Notes under the pieces: model-generated | Told to the model about the DNA's origin: nothing | Seen by the model: the letters and a program-made list of their open reading frames with translations, nothing else | Database searches by the model: none | Translations under genes and position numbers: made by a program | Source of the DNA: Neoscytalidium dimidiatum | Taxonomy: Eukaryota; Ascomycota; Dothideomycetes; Botryosphaeriales; Botryosphaeriaceae | DNA: 64,000 nucleotides | Assembly (NCBI GenBank): GCA_037367355.1 | Contig: CM074702.1 | Location: forward strand, 62,001 to 126,000 | Direction of reading: 5' to 3' | Shown here: piece by piece, positions 1-11,352 of the stretch | Layout: every line of letters begins with the position of its first letter | How positions within the stretch are numbered: position 1 is the first letter of the stretch

Positions 1-432
1 AGCCGCAATTACTATACCATTGGATGATTTGATAGTGGGTGGGAAGCGGTACATCGGCGCTTTGATGGTGGGTTCTATTTTCTCTTCTTACGCTGACAGA
101 CAGAAAAAGAGGAGAGAGGAAGGAAAAAGATGCAGATACAGTTACAAAGCGGAAGAAATTGAAACGCCGGCTCCCCACGCTGCGTGGTTGAGCACACTGA
201 ACCTAATCGAGTCGTTGAATCCAGCTACTAGGTCATTCCAGACCATATCGACAAGGGCTGGGAGTTCGGTGAGAGTATTGAGCACAGTCGCAAATACTTG
301 AAGTTTGTCAAGAAGAAAATCCAGCAAGCGCAGAGAAAGCCTCCTGTAGACGGAATCTACAAGACGTTTGAAGATGCGTTTCCAGATGTGGGAAATAATT
401 CAGACTTCTTCCTCAGTCATTTGTCAAACTAA
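1..432 (+). CDS. Possible 3' end of an unidentified gene (partial)
   Basis: No family was recognised. From 232 a frame opens directly after a good acceptor (CTACTAG) and runs to a TAA at 430-432. It reads like real protein, with charged and aromatic residues such as HIDKGWEFGES, KYLKFVKKK and YKTFEDAFPDV. An upstream open stretch at 2-34 ends at a GTGGGT donor in the matching phase, so a 35-231 intron would join the two into one product. The gene would start before the window. The same frame carries on past the TAA to 585 with more protein-like sequence, so the stop may be a lesion. Both the exon structure and the coding status are inference. Confidence 0.3.
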
Positions 433-585
433 TTTGGGGATGGTGGCGAAATCTGGGAGGAGAATAAGCACCATGGAATTGCAGAAAAGAACAGCGAGGA
501 TTTGGAGGGTTGGGGTTTCCACCGCCAAACGCACGAGGTGGGGGTCCTTTCTGCTCAGAATGATGTGCACAACACACCTGTTTAA

Positions 586-3077
586 TCTCTTAAGTCTTGC
601 TCAGTAACGCTCCAGTTGTGTCAATTCTTATAGGGGCGGACATATAACACATGTGAACCCTAAGGCTTAGAGGGCTGAATTCAACTAGGTTGGTCTGTTC
701 AAGTTATGGTGTCGCTTGTGAAGATAAAGGAATCTTTCGTGTAATACCCCAAGGTTCGTCCTTTATTGCGCTCTCCCACTTCTTAGCTTAACTCCGTTTA
801 GTGATCACGTGGTGGTTGTATCATCATAATTGTCTTATCGCGGCTGGACGCTCGCGCAGTCGATGCTGAAGAGTTAATCACCACCTAAGCCATTTGCATG
901 CCGGCTTCCATTGGCCCCTGACCCATCGACTGTCCGGTAGTCCTGAGGTTGGTCATTTGAGCCAGTTGAAGTACATAAACTGATCAGGTACGTTGGGGAT
1001 ATTGATGATGAAATAAGACCTTTGCTCTGGGCAAGATCCGATGTGCACGAGATCATGTGCTGAAGTATTCACAGATAAAACATTGTGGTCGAATACTACG
1101 ACCTAAATTGGCAGGGAAATAAAACTGCAGCAAAAGCCATTGAGGATTACAGTATTCTTGGGTCAGGATACATTGGCCCGGGCAAAGGTAGAGAGAAAAG
1201 TCAAAGTCCAGTTCAGGGAGGCCTGAGACGAAGGTTTTGTTTCTGACACTCGCTGGGCTCGGCATGCATCACTTTAGCAGCCCTTCCAGAAAATGAGGCG
1301 ACAAGATCGTTCCCACGTGAACATTTGTTAGCGTTCGCACTCTGGTCGGGACGCCGAAGCGTAGCAACCTGGCGGTAATGGTGCTCCCTTGCCTATCAAG
1401 TCAATCGATGCAGATCGCGCGTCGATCAGGGAGAGGTGTCCAGGGCAAGACCTGTGCGTCTTGTAGGGCGTTCAAGGCGGATTCTCGCAATCGCTCGTGA
1501 CGAAGAGGCCCGGCACATGTAGATCAAAGCTGGAGGCAGTGTCGCGCAGTTGTCTACAAGGCTCAGCAGGCACGTAGAGACGGGTTGCCACGTGCCTGAA
1601 ACAAGATTTGTTGGTGTTGTCAGGGAGCGAATGGCGATTGTCGTTATGATGGCAGTGCATTCGGTCCTGGGACAGATTGTGACGAAATCCACGAGCACGA
1701 TAGCCGCTCAACCGTGTGCAGTCGGAGCTTTTTTGTGTTTCGATGTCGGTAAGGAGTCGCATTCGAGTTTGACGTTTCGCAGAGGCGAGGAGACGTGCAC
1801 GGGAAGCTGAAACATAGCGAAGTCGGCATTGAGAGCAGTGGCATGCTCTTTAAATGCGTGTTTGCGAGAGCAGTCCCGCTGGACCGGATGAGACATTAAG
1901 ACGGCGGTGGTAAGGTGTGATGGCCGGCGTGCAGGCTCATCAGCAGCAGGGCAGGCCAAGCAGGCAACCCCACATGGCGGCGGAAATTGAGAGCAGCCGC
2001 ACAGCCGCGGGCCATTAACGTGCCACGGACGGCGTGTCGTCGCAAATGGAAAGCAGGCGGCGGTATCCCGTCACGCGCGCGCAGGCTCCGTGGCCAGTGG
2101 AGCGCGAGCAGACCGGGATACGAGGCGGTGATTCGAGGCAGGGCTGAGGGTCGGCGAGGGCAAGCGGCGCAGAGGGCTCGGCGCGGTGCCCGGGCTCGCC
2201 TGTGCAGCGTCTGGGCTCGGCCAGTGGCAGGCGGGTGGAGTGGGCAGAGAGATGTTGAGATGCACGGAGCTTGCGTTGCGCGTGTGCGCGGCCGCGGCCA
2301 TTTGGATGATGTGTTTGTGTTGTTTCGTTCCGGGCAAACAGCCGGCGGCCAGTGCTTGCCCGCCCGGTGCGGTGCGCGGTGCCTGGTGCCTGGTGCCTGG
2401 CTAGCCGGCGCGCCAGCGCCTGTGCCAGCGCCTGTGCCAGCGCCCGGAAACAAGCAGACAGCCGCCCGCCAGCCTAGCCCCAACCGCCCCTCGCCCTGCG
2501 TGCCTAGCCCGCCTCAGCTGCTCAACACCAGACACCCCGTCTCAGATCCCCCAGGCCCATGCCGCGATCGCTGCAGGCCAAGCAGCTGGCCGCCACCGCG
2601 AAGCACCGTTATGCGCGCGCCCGGCAGCGGCCGCCATGAGCCTCAAAGCGCGCGCCGGGCTGTTGTACAGGGCCGCAGGGCCACGGCCAGCCAACGAGGC
2701 CGGGGCCTGCAAATGACCCGCAGGCGCTGATGCGTCCCGCAATTTGCAGCGAGATGCTCTGCACCGCCGTCTAACCGCAATCGGCAGTCCTGGCCCTGCT
2801 GCCCCAGCCGCCCGAGTCGCGCTGTCATTTCCCTGGCCCCGCGGATCCTCCCTAATACCGACCATTTGTTTCAGAGAAAGAAGTACAAAAGTACTCGCCC
2901 TCCATCACCACATACAAGCTCCCGCTCGCCAATTCGCGCTGGTCGGCTCGCTCGCTATTCTCTGACTTTTCAGAGGTCCATTCTTTTTGCCAGGTCCACA
3001 TTCAGATCCAGCAGCCGGCTTGCTCCCGCTCTCTTCGTGCCCATATCCACACCCCACGGTCTTCACCACCTTTCACC
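586..3077. other. Intergenic stretch, no supported gene
   Basis: I see no recognisable protein here. Long open frames between 1.9 and 2.9 kb follow from high GC and low complexity; they are Arg/Ala/Pro-rich on both strands. The last 200 bases are pyrimidine-rich and end in a CACC-type start context, as expected for the promoter and leader of the gene that begins at 3078. Confidence 0.5.
2412..2444. repeat. Short 12-base tandem repeat
   Basis: The unit GCCAGCGCCTGT occurs 2.75 times in a row. A smaller GCCTGGT triplet repeat lies just before it (about 2381-2400). Both are in GC-rich non-coding DNA. Confidence 0.8.
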
Positions 3078-5078
3078 ATGCGTTTCAACAAAGCCGCCGC
3101 CGGCGCCCTTGTGGCTGGCGCCAGCCTCGCCCGCGCCCAGGACTACTGCAGTGACCGCTCCACCATTGTTGTCACCGAGTATGTCACCCTGCCGGGCCCC
3201 GTCAGCTCCACGCCCGTCGCCGCCGCCTCGACCCCGCTGTCCTCGTCCGTCGACGGCCAGGTCTCCAGCCCGACCCCGAGCCCCTCTACGCCCGTCGAGG
3301 AGACCACCTCCGTTCAGGTCGTCACAATCACCCCGGTGCCTGCTACCTCCAGCCCGCCATTGACCACCTCGACCATCTACTCCACCTCGTCGACCGTCAA
3401 TGCCGAGGGCTCCACCGTCTATCTGACCGTCAGCTCCACCACCACGGTATGCCATTGGCCAACTCTGCTTTCCAGTTCCGGCAATCGCTGATTTTTCCCA
3501 ATTAGGTCTGCCCCGTCTCCGAGTCTCAGGCTGCAGCCACCCCGGATGAGGAGACCACCACCATCCACTCGACCTCGTCCACCACTGAGTACCGCACCAT
3601 CACTCAGTGCGCCGAGTGCACCACTCCCCAGCCCACTCAGTGGACCACTTCCACCATCTACACCGTTTCGGCCTCAGTGGATGAGAATGACAACACGGTC
3701 TATGTCACCGTGCCTCACACCACCACCGTAAGATGCCCATCAGCAGCAGCAGCAGCAGCAGCAAGACTGTCTTTTTTTTTTTTTTTTTCTCTTTTTGGAA
3801 CTGACCATTCTCCACTAGGTCTGCCCCGTGACGGCTACTGAGGCGGCTTCCAGCCCCAGCTCCAAGTGCACTAACACCCGCACTGTGACCGTTGATCCGC
3901 CGGCGGTCACCGTCACCGTCCAGCCTTCCTCGAGCAGCGCTGTCGACGCCGCCGTCGGCGCCGCTGAGTACACCCCCAGCAGCTCGTCCTCCGCCTCCGT
4001 CGCCGTGGACACCCCGGTCTACACCCCCGTTCCGTCTTCCTCGGCCTCCGTCGCCGTGGACACACCCGTCTACACTCCGGCTCCTGTCCCTGCCTCCACT
4101 CCCGCTGCCGGTGCCGGTGTTGACGGCGCCAATGGCCTTCCGTCCTCGAGCTCTGTCTCCGTCGCTGTGGACACGCCTGTGTACACCCCCGTTCCCGTCG
4201 TCTCCACCCCGTCTGTAGCCGTGGACACGCCTGTGTACACCCCGGTTCCCGTTGAGTCCTCCTCCTCGGTCGCTGTTGATACGCCTGTTTACACTCCGGC
4301 TCCAGTTTCCGACACCCCAGCTGTAACCGTTGAATCCGTTGCTTCCTCGACCCCCGTCTACACCCCGTCGAGCTCGACTGTCGCCCAGAGCACCTCCGTC
4401 TCCTCCAGCGCCCCTGCTGCTTCCAGCTCTGACTCCAGCCTTCTTGGAACCGTCGGCGGCACCGTCGGCGCCCTGACCGAGGCTGTCACCGGTGAGGCTA
4501 CCTACTACAGCGGTGATGTGTCGTCCGGCACCTGCTCGTTCACTGGTTACACTCTCCCCTCGTCCATCTTCGGTACTGCCCTGTCCGACTCCAACTGGGC
4601 CACCGCCGGCAACTGCGGTGCTTGCGTTAGCGTCAAGGGCCCCTCTGGCGATGCCATCACTGCCATGATTGTCGACAAGTGCCCGGGCTGCGGCGACAAC
4701 CACCTCGACCTGTTCGAGGATGCCTTCAGCTCTCTGTCGGCACTGGCTACTGGTGTCATCGACGTCACCTGGGAGATCGTCGAGTGCGGCATCACCACTC
4801 CTCTCAAGCTTACCAACAAGGACGGTGCCTCGGAGTACTGGTTCAGCATGCAGGTCGTCAACAGCAACCTGCCTGTCAAGTCGCTACACGTCTCCGCCGA
4901 CGGTGGCTCTACCTGGACCGAGACTACTCGCACGGATTACAACTTCTTCGAGTACGAGCAGGGCTTCGGTACCACTACCGTCGACATCAAGGTTACCTCT
5001 ACCACTGGCAAGGAGGTTATCACGAAGAACGTCACCGTTGGCTCTGGCAGCTCCCACGAGTGCGACTCCAACTTCTAG
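3078..5078 (+). CDS. Secreted expansin-like protein with Ser/Thr-rich stalk
   Basis: The model has three exons (3078-3446, 3506-3727, 3819-5078) and gives 616 residues. Residues 1-20 form a signal peptide. Two Ser/Thr-rich modules follow, each ending in TTT|VCP exactly at an intron. After them come a long stalk with repeated AVDTPVYTPxP units and a C-terminal expansin-type domain of about 200 residues. That domain starts near GEATYYSG and contains GNCGACVSV and the DKCPGCGDNHLDL segment of the double-psi beta-barrel, followed by a beta-sandwich part (TTPLKLTNKDG, SLHVSADGG). Expansin-like proteins loosen polysaccharide networks without hydrolysis. The likely site of action is the cell wall or the extracellular space, with the stalk O-glycosylated (inference). 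No GPI signal was seen at the C-terminus. The start has a good context and is followed at once by the signal peptide. Confidence 0.85.
3741..3788 (+). repeat. CAG microsatellite plus T-run inside intron 2
   Basis: About seven CAG triplets (3741-3761) are followed by a run of 17 T (3772-3788). Both lie wholly within the second intron of the expansin-like gene, so they do not add residues to the protein. Confidence 0.85.
3996..4304 (+). repeat. In-frame repeats coding AVDTPVYTPxP
   Basis: Five near-identical copies of an 11-residue motif (AVDTPVYTPVP or ...PAP) lie in the stalk of the expansin-like protein, separated by variable Ser/Pro spacers. A degenerate sixth copy (STPVYTPSS) lies just downstream. 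The DNA of the copies differs at third codon positions, so they are not a very recent expansion. Confidence 0.8.
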
Positions 5079-6642
5079 GTGTTTGGCGTGGGCGAGGAAC
5101 GTCCGGCTATTTAGCGCTTCTTTCTTCAGTCGGTCAAGCCGGCTTAAATGTTTTATTTTCTCATGTCCATAATTTTCTTTCCACACGATTACGTTGCTTT
5201 GCGTTTATACCAATGAAGAGAATTGGGGAGACAAATTTATTCTTAATGACCTACTTACTCAAGTTCACGTTGGGGAACACATGCCTGTCTACGTCACATT
5301 TGAAACAAGTCAGCACCCAATCGAGGCCTTCCCTGGTCTGCAATTGATCAACGGCGAATGCCATCTACGCCTACCTTGCATGCAGATACCCGCAGGTCCG
5401 TCGGACGTGTTCTCATTGGTCTTCGCTTTCAATGTCTTCCTGGCCTTTCGCGCCTCAGATGCCAAGTGATAAGGTGCCCCGTGGCTGCCATGCGGATGTG
5501 CGAGCATCCACACCCGGATACGACCCACGTCCGTTAGAGCCGGTTACCTACGGTGGGTCGCCCTGCTTGGACTCCACGAAACCCATTGCCGATTGGAAAC
5601 GGCGTGTCCATCGCCGAGCAAGTGGCCGAAAGCGGTGGCAATGTTGATATAGGGCAATCCAACGGTCAAGATTTGGCCACACGATATCAAAGAAGAAGAT
5701 ACTCAAGCAAGATAGCCGGGTCGTTGGCATTCTTATTCCCGGAAATATATCCCATACAGGTTTAACGTCTCGTCGCGGCGTCGCGGAGGGAAGAAAAGCG
5801 CCCTCAATTCCGCGCCACGCGGAATGCGGGGGTCGCCGATCACCCCGCAGCCCCGCCACACTTCTGGTCACACTTCCCTGACAACAGTTGATCATCTGTG
5901 GTCATTGCTCTGCTCCATCTGCGGCCCCCGGCACTCGGTGCGTCCCTGGCCACGTTCTCTAATGAAGTTCACGCGATACTCAAGACGTGCGCCGGCCGAG
6001 TGGATACTCAGATACTCAGATATGCTTACATTCCCCAAACGGAGCCCAGTTGGTGCGGCACGACGTAGGGACCGGTTGAGCTTAGTTCTCAAAGCGGGGA
6101 GATTCCGCTGTGGGCGTCGTTGGGACCGCGGTGCGAGCCGCCGTGTCGCATCAGTGCAAGTACCTGCTCCTATTCCCGTTGCACAGCTGACTTGCAGTTC
6201 CTGACGTCGTACGCCGTCTGGGCCGAGGGCAAAGAACAGAGCAGCCAGGCGGCGTCTGAAGCTAGGGCATTCCCACAGTCTACCCCGCTCCGCCTCCCTG
6301 TGCGCCTCTCGTGCCGTTGCGATCAGTCGCTGCGGTATGATTCTCCGCCGATTGGAAGATGTGGTTGTAAATGCGGGGATCAGGTGGCTTGGAACTCCTG
6401 TTGGTATATAAGACATTAAGAACTCCTCTCGTGCTCCGTTCCGCATCGCCGAAGGAAACTGCGTTTACGACGTTACACGAAGGAAGCTGCAAACCAGGAG
6501 ATTGAAGGCATCTTTCCTCTTCTTGTGCACTTACCATTGCTCGGGATTGAAACATAACCATTCACGGCCATAACGATCCACCCGCTTCACTTACCTCCGA
6601 ATCAACCTGCCAACGGCCTGAGCACGAAGGCGTACCTCCACA
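5079..6642. other. Intergenic stretch, no supported gene
   Basis: I find no recognisable protein or RNA gene. The first ~150 bases are presumably the 3' UTR of the expansin-like gene, and the last few hundred the promoter of the alcohol dehydrogenase. Open frames on both strands between 5.8 and 6.4 kb show no family motif. Confidence 0.45.
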
Positions 6643-8050
6643 ATGTCAACCAACCCCGAAAGCACGGCCCACACGGGCGAGACACAGCCGGAGATCCCCA
6701 AGACGTGCAAAGCCGGCGTCGTCGTCAACGAGGGCCCCGATTTCCGCGTAGAGGTCCAAGATGTGCCCGTCCCTGAGCCCGGTGCGTTCTTCCCCCCGAT
6801 TCTCTCCACTCTCCAAAGCATGCAATGCGCGTCTTCCATCCACATCGTGCAACGATCCTACATCTCTCAATCGCGGCATCGAGCGCAGCTGACAAGAGCG
6901 ATTTCACCAGGTCCGGATGAACTCCTCCTCAAGCTCAACGCAACCGGCCTCTGCATGTCCGACATCCACTTCATGCAAAACGACTGGGCCGTGCCGCCCA
7001 TGTCGACATTCGGCACGCGGTGCGCGGGCCACGAGGGCGCGGGAGTCGTGGTCAAGGTGGGCGCCAACGTGAAAGGCTGGAAGGTGGGCGACCGCGGAGG
7101 CGTGAAGCCGCTGTGGGACGTGTGCGGCAACTGCGAGCAGTGCTGGACGGGCAAGGAGAACTACTGCCAGAAGGGCGTCTACACCGGATTGGTTGCGACT
7201 GGTGAGTTTTTTTTTTTTTTTTTTAAATCTCCGCTACAGGGGTTAGACGCTTGGGTTCCATTGGAAACTTGTCGCTGACGGGTGGGCGCGTGAAACAGGG
7301 ACCTACCAGCAGTACATCACCAGCCCGGCCAAGTACACGAGCCCGATCCCGGAGGGCGTGCCGGACTCGATCGCCGCGCCCATCATGTGCTCGGCCTCGA
7401 CCATGCACCGCGCGCTCATCGACTCGGGCCTGAAGCCGAGCGACTGGGTCGTGTTTCCCGGCGGTGGCGGCGGCGTCGGCATCCAAGGCGTCCAGCTGGC
7501 CAAGGCAATGGGCTTCCGCGCCGTCGTCGTCGACACCGGCGCCGCGAAGAAAGACCTCAGCCTCAAGATGGGCGCTGAGCATTTCGTCGACTTCAGGGAG
7601 GTGGAGAGCGTGGCCGAGGAGATCAAGAAGGTGTGCGACGGCCTGGGCGCCCACGGCGTCATCGTCACGGCGCCGCAGGCGTACAAGGACGCCATTTCGT
7701 ACATTGGCGACCGGATCAGCGGGAAGGTCGTTTGCGTGGGATTGCGTGAGTTCTCCCCCATCCACACGAGATTGCGCTGCGTACGAGGGAACTAACGCGT
7801 GTGGTCAGCACCGGCTGGAGCCACGACTATCGGCGCGGACCCCAACCTCGTCGTCTTCAAGAACCTGACCATTGTCGGCAGCCTGGTGGGCACCATGTCG
7901 GATACAGCGGCGGCGTTGGACTACGCAAGGCGGGGACTGTTGAAGCAGATCTGCGAGGTGCGGCCGCTGAGCCAGATGCCCGAGTCTGTGCAGCAGCTGC
8001 GGAGGGGAGAGGTGGCTGGCAGAGTGGTGATTGACTTCAATCAGGCGTGA
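6643..8050 (+). CDS. Zinc-dependent alcohol dehydrogenase
   Basis: Four exons (6643-6781, 6911-7201, 7299-7745, 7809-8050) give 372 residues, close to yeast-type ADH1. The frame is kept across all three introns. Cys61 (LCMSD) is the expected catalytic zinc ligand and is followed by GHEGAGVV. The structural zinc site CGNCEQCWTGKENYC has the classical C-x2-C-x2-C-x7-C spacing, and GGGGGVGIQG is the dinucleotide-binding loop. The family oxidises primary or secondary alcohols with NAD(P) and reduces aldehydes in reverse. There is no clear signal peptide, so it is probably cytosolic. The second intron contains a run of about 16 T just after its donor. Which alcohol is used cannot be read from the sequence. 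Confidence 0.9.
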
Positions 8051-8809
8051 GGAGGATGATACCAGTAAGAGTAGCTAAGAACGGGAGAATCCGGAGGCCT
8101 TGGACGCTCTTTACGAAAGGGAGAGAGCATATTCGCACGCGGAGAAACGCGACCGAGAGAACTGGACAGGGGACAGGCACGGCACATGGAGAAGCGTAGC
8201 GTACTATCGGAGTTTGCAGCGAGCGAGTATTTCAACATGAACCAGGATATCAAGGTATTCAGTCCAATGTGCGTGACCCTTCAATTTTTCAGGCTATGCG
8301 GCGTCTTCGCGATGGCAGGGCTGAGGATGGCGGCCAGCATGTGCGACGGAGGTGTCACTGGTACGAAACGGGACGACTCAATGTGCGGTGTGGACAGCAG
8401 GGAAGAGAGAGGGCAGCCCCCAGGCCCTTACGTGGACCCTTTCACGTGTTGACGCGTGCCGTTGGCGCAAACGCCGCCATCCTGACTCGCCTCAAATCTA
8501 CCCCAAACCTTCTCTCACTCTGGCCCGCCGTGGTGTCACAAAACTACCGGGGCAGCGCCCTCATGTTTTCCTCGCCTTCCAACCTCTGCCGGCTACCTCC
8601 GCTTTACCTCAAACATCCCGTTGGCTCTTGAGCCCGTCAGTTGACCACCCCAAGTTAAAACCCTCCGGGCCGTAGCGCTGCGCCTTGCGACTGCACCAGG
8701 GCCTTCTCTCCCTCCGCTGTGCCCCTCTCATTGTCTGGGGAGACCGCAGTTGATGGTCAGTCTTTGGGTGCCTATATAATCCTTCCGGACCCGAGCAAAC
8801 TCCGCCGCC
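8051..8809. other. Intergenic stretch between ADH and the three-repeat gene
   Basis: No gene is supported here. Both flanking genes point right, so this should hold the ADH 3' UTR and the promoter of the gene at 8810. Confidence 0.5.
8773..8780 (+). promoter_or_regulatory. TATA box of the three-repeat gene
   Basis: TATATAAT lies 30 bases before the ATG at 8810. The transcript leader must therefore be very short, or transcription may begin at or near the start codon. Confidence 0.5.
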
Positions 8810-11051
8810 ATGTTCGTCGCCGAGGGATTCGACGTCTACACCAACCCCAGACACGTCTACGCTGCGCCTACCCGCGTCAATATCAGAGACGTCCGCCGTC
8901 GCTCCAGCGCCAGCGCCACTCTGCCCATAGCAGAAGCCAGCAGCGCCGCCGCCACCGCTGGCTCCGCCCGCGCATCACCCCACCCCGCACCAAACAGACT
9001 CGTGCCGCCATCCTCCGCCCTGCAGAGCCGCGGGAAACACGCAGCAACGTCCGAGCACAAGCAGCAGAAGCGAGAGAAACGCAAACCGCACAAACACGAC
9101 ATGGATGCCTCGAACAAGCGTCGGCGCACCGAGGACAATGGCAACGGCCTCCACCAGCACGGGCGCACCGAGGACAATGGCAACGGCCTCCACCAGCACG
9201 ACCATGATCGCCCGCCCGGCCACCATCACGACGGCAACGGCTCCGTCCAGCCGCCACACGCATTCTCATCGGCCGCCACAACCACCACCGCCGCGTCCTC
9301 CTCCTCGTCGCTCTCCCTCGAGACCGCCGTCGCCGCGATCCCGCCCGCCGAGCTCAGCGACATCGTCCTCCGCCACGCCGCCGCCTGCGAGCCCCTCGCC
9401 GCCGACCTGCGCCGCGCGTACCAAGACCGGGCTCGCCGCGGGGAGTCGTTCGAGGACTACGTCCAGAGCATCTGGAAGGACATCAACGCCGCGCACCGCG
9501 GGCAGCAGGGGTCGCGCCAGCGCGGGCTGGGCGGGGAGGACGTCTACCGCGAGGTGCGCGACGCCGTGCGCGCCATCGGCCGGCGCGCCCGCCCGCCCGC
9601 GCCGTTCGCGACCCGGCGCAACGCGCTGGTCGCGCTGCGCAAGATCGGCAAGACCGTCTGCCTGAGCGGCGCCGCCGACGAGCTGGGCAGCCGCGTGGTC
9701 GACCTGTTCCAGGACGGGGAAACGTCGTTCGTGGACACGGTCGAGGGGATTGTCGAGGGCTTGAGCGAGGAGGAGAAGGCGGAGGTGAGGGCGTGGACGG
9801 AGAAGGGCGAGACGTTCGAGGACAAGATGTTCGAGCTGGTGGGCTTGGCCGAGGAGAAGAACGTGTTCGATGGGCTCTCCGTCGCGGCGGAGAAGCTGGG
9901 CCTTGTGTTCGAGTACGGGGACAGCGATGAGAACGGCCATGAAGATGGCCATGGGCAGGCATACCGTGAGAGGGGAGCGGAGAGAAGGCTGGATGAAGAC
10001 GCTGGGGAAAACTTCTCGACGTACGAGCAGGATGTGAGGAAAGCGCTCAGCGGCCACGACGAAGGTCCCGGCCGTCCCTATTTGAGGATCGTCAATGCTA
10101 TCCAGCGAATCAGTGCGGCGGTCGGACCTTCAGCCTCCTTTGCGACCCGTCGCAACGCTCTCATTACTCTCCGGAGGATCGCTGACATGCTCGTCTTGAG
10201 TACCCCTGACGAAGCCTTGAAACATGAACTCCGGGAGCAGACTTGGCATGACCACCATATGGGCCCGGCTGTGAAGCAGATTCTCGGACTGATGACGGGT
10301 CTCGAGAAAAAGAAGCTGTTTGAAAGCCTTGATGGCGACAGAAAGTTTGGCGAGAAGGTGGTCGAGACGACCGCCTTGGCTCACGGCAGTGGCATTAGGG
10401 TAGGATTAGAAGCCTGCCTGGAAGCCTTGTCGCTGCCTCCCGAATCGCGGTAAGTCAGCTACTCAGGAGGCTACCGATTAATTAATCGAGCTAAACATGG
10501 CTGAGTCAAAAGACAGTAAGGGATATGCAAGCTCTGAAATATCTGGTCGTACCATACGCAGTCAGAGGGCTGCAGCGGTGTCCAAAGCAATTCAGGAAGT
10601 CTCGAGCGCGCTGAGCATCAACTGGCATTCGATTCGCAAGTCCGAGTATGAGCAAATCACGGCGGCCACGAGCGTTTACAACAGGCTCATCGACCTCACA
10701 ACTGAAATTGACCGCGCTACCAAGCCACCAGCTTCGTTTTCCACCCGCCGCCGTGCCCTCATCAAGTTGCTCAAGATTGCCAGCATGATACTTCGTACCG
10801 TTGATCGTAAATCGGCCGCAGCTTATCCGATCAAGGGAAGATTCCTTGACGATGACATCCTGGGCCCCACTTGTAGGACGATTGCGTACAACATGACGAC
10901 CAGAGAGAAAAGAGAGGTGCTTCGCATGAAAAACGGCAAGGGTTTAACTCTAGAGGCGGAGCTGGTCAAGATTGTCAAACTGGCCGAGCGGCACAAAATT
11001 CTACTGGGTATGAGCAACTGCTTGTCACAGCTTCGGTGGCAGGCGTGGTGA
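8810..11051 (+). CDS. Unknown protein of three tandem ~178-residue repeats
   Basis: I recognise no known family. I propose two exons (8810-10449 and 10517-11051, 724 residues). The 67-base intron has donor GTAAGT, branch CTAAAC and acceptor CAG, and the frame is kept across it. A motif of the form FxTRRxALxxLxKI starts at residues 266, 444 and 621, so its spacing is 178 and 177. In each copy an amphipathic helix (such as EVRDAVRAIG) precedes the motif, and a second conserved block (about 55 residues, ending AEKL, CLEAL or CLSQL) follows. The first ~150 residues are disordered, rich in Ala, His, Ser and Lys, with a possible nuclear signal (NKRRR). No enzyme motif, membrane segment or signal peptide was seen. 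Without splicing there would be two genes: one ending at a TAA at 10451, and one starting at an ATG at 10497 in good context. The even repeat spacing favours one protein. Confidence 0.65.
9125..9200 (+). repeat. 39-base in-frame tandem duplication
   Basis: Two consecutive identical copies code RTEDNGNGLHQH(G/D) in the disordered N-terminal region of the three-repeat protein. The exact match suggests a recent duplication. Confidence 0.9.
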
Positions 11052-11352
11052 GATGTGCAGGACGTCCCCTTCCCCGTCTCTATCGATTTTGGGTCTTTCA
11101 TTCTCTATCATGTAGGAGTTGCGACTGAGCGGGCCTCGGCATTTCCAGGATCTTGGCGTTCAAAGGCTCGACAAAACGCCTTAACGTCGTCACGATCAGC
11201 GTACATCAGCGGTCTCTTCAGATACCCTCATAACCCGTCTTCAGTTCTCTTCATATTGAAACACGGTAGCGTTTTGTTTATGCTAGCTTTTCAAAATAAG
11301 TGCTTCCTTTATCTTCTCCACATCGCCCCCGGTTTCCTTTGATTCCGGTTTA
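11052..11352. other. Short convergent intergenic gap
   Basis: This stretch lies between the stop of the three-repeat gene (plus) and the stop of the secreted-protein gene (minus). It should hold both 3' UTRs. No gene was seen. Confidence 0.5.

Noticed and set aside
1987..2730. 247-codon open frame in GC-rich DNA
   Set aside because: It is Arg/Ala/Pro low-complexity, overlaps equally long frames on the other strand, and has no motif. The pattern is explained by base composition.
3705..4703. 332-codon antisense frame across the expansin-like stalk
   Set aside because: Its Gly/Arg/Asp repeats are the mirror of the repetitive stalk codons, and the sense strand has clear domain and splice evidence.
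5892..6446. 184-codon minus-strand frame
   Set aside because: It is Arg-rich without any family motif, and several other frames are open over the same bases.
10497..11051. Separate gene starting at an ATG in good context
   Set aside because: Possible, but the in-frame GTAAGT/CTAAAC/CAG intron and the constant repeat spacing make it more likely to be the last exon of the gene at 8810.
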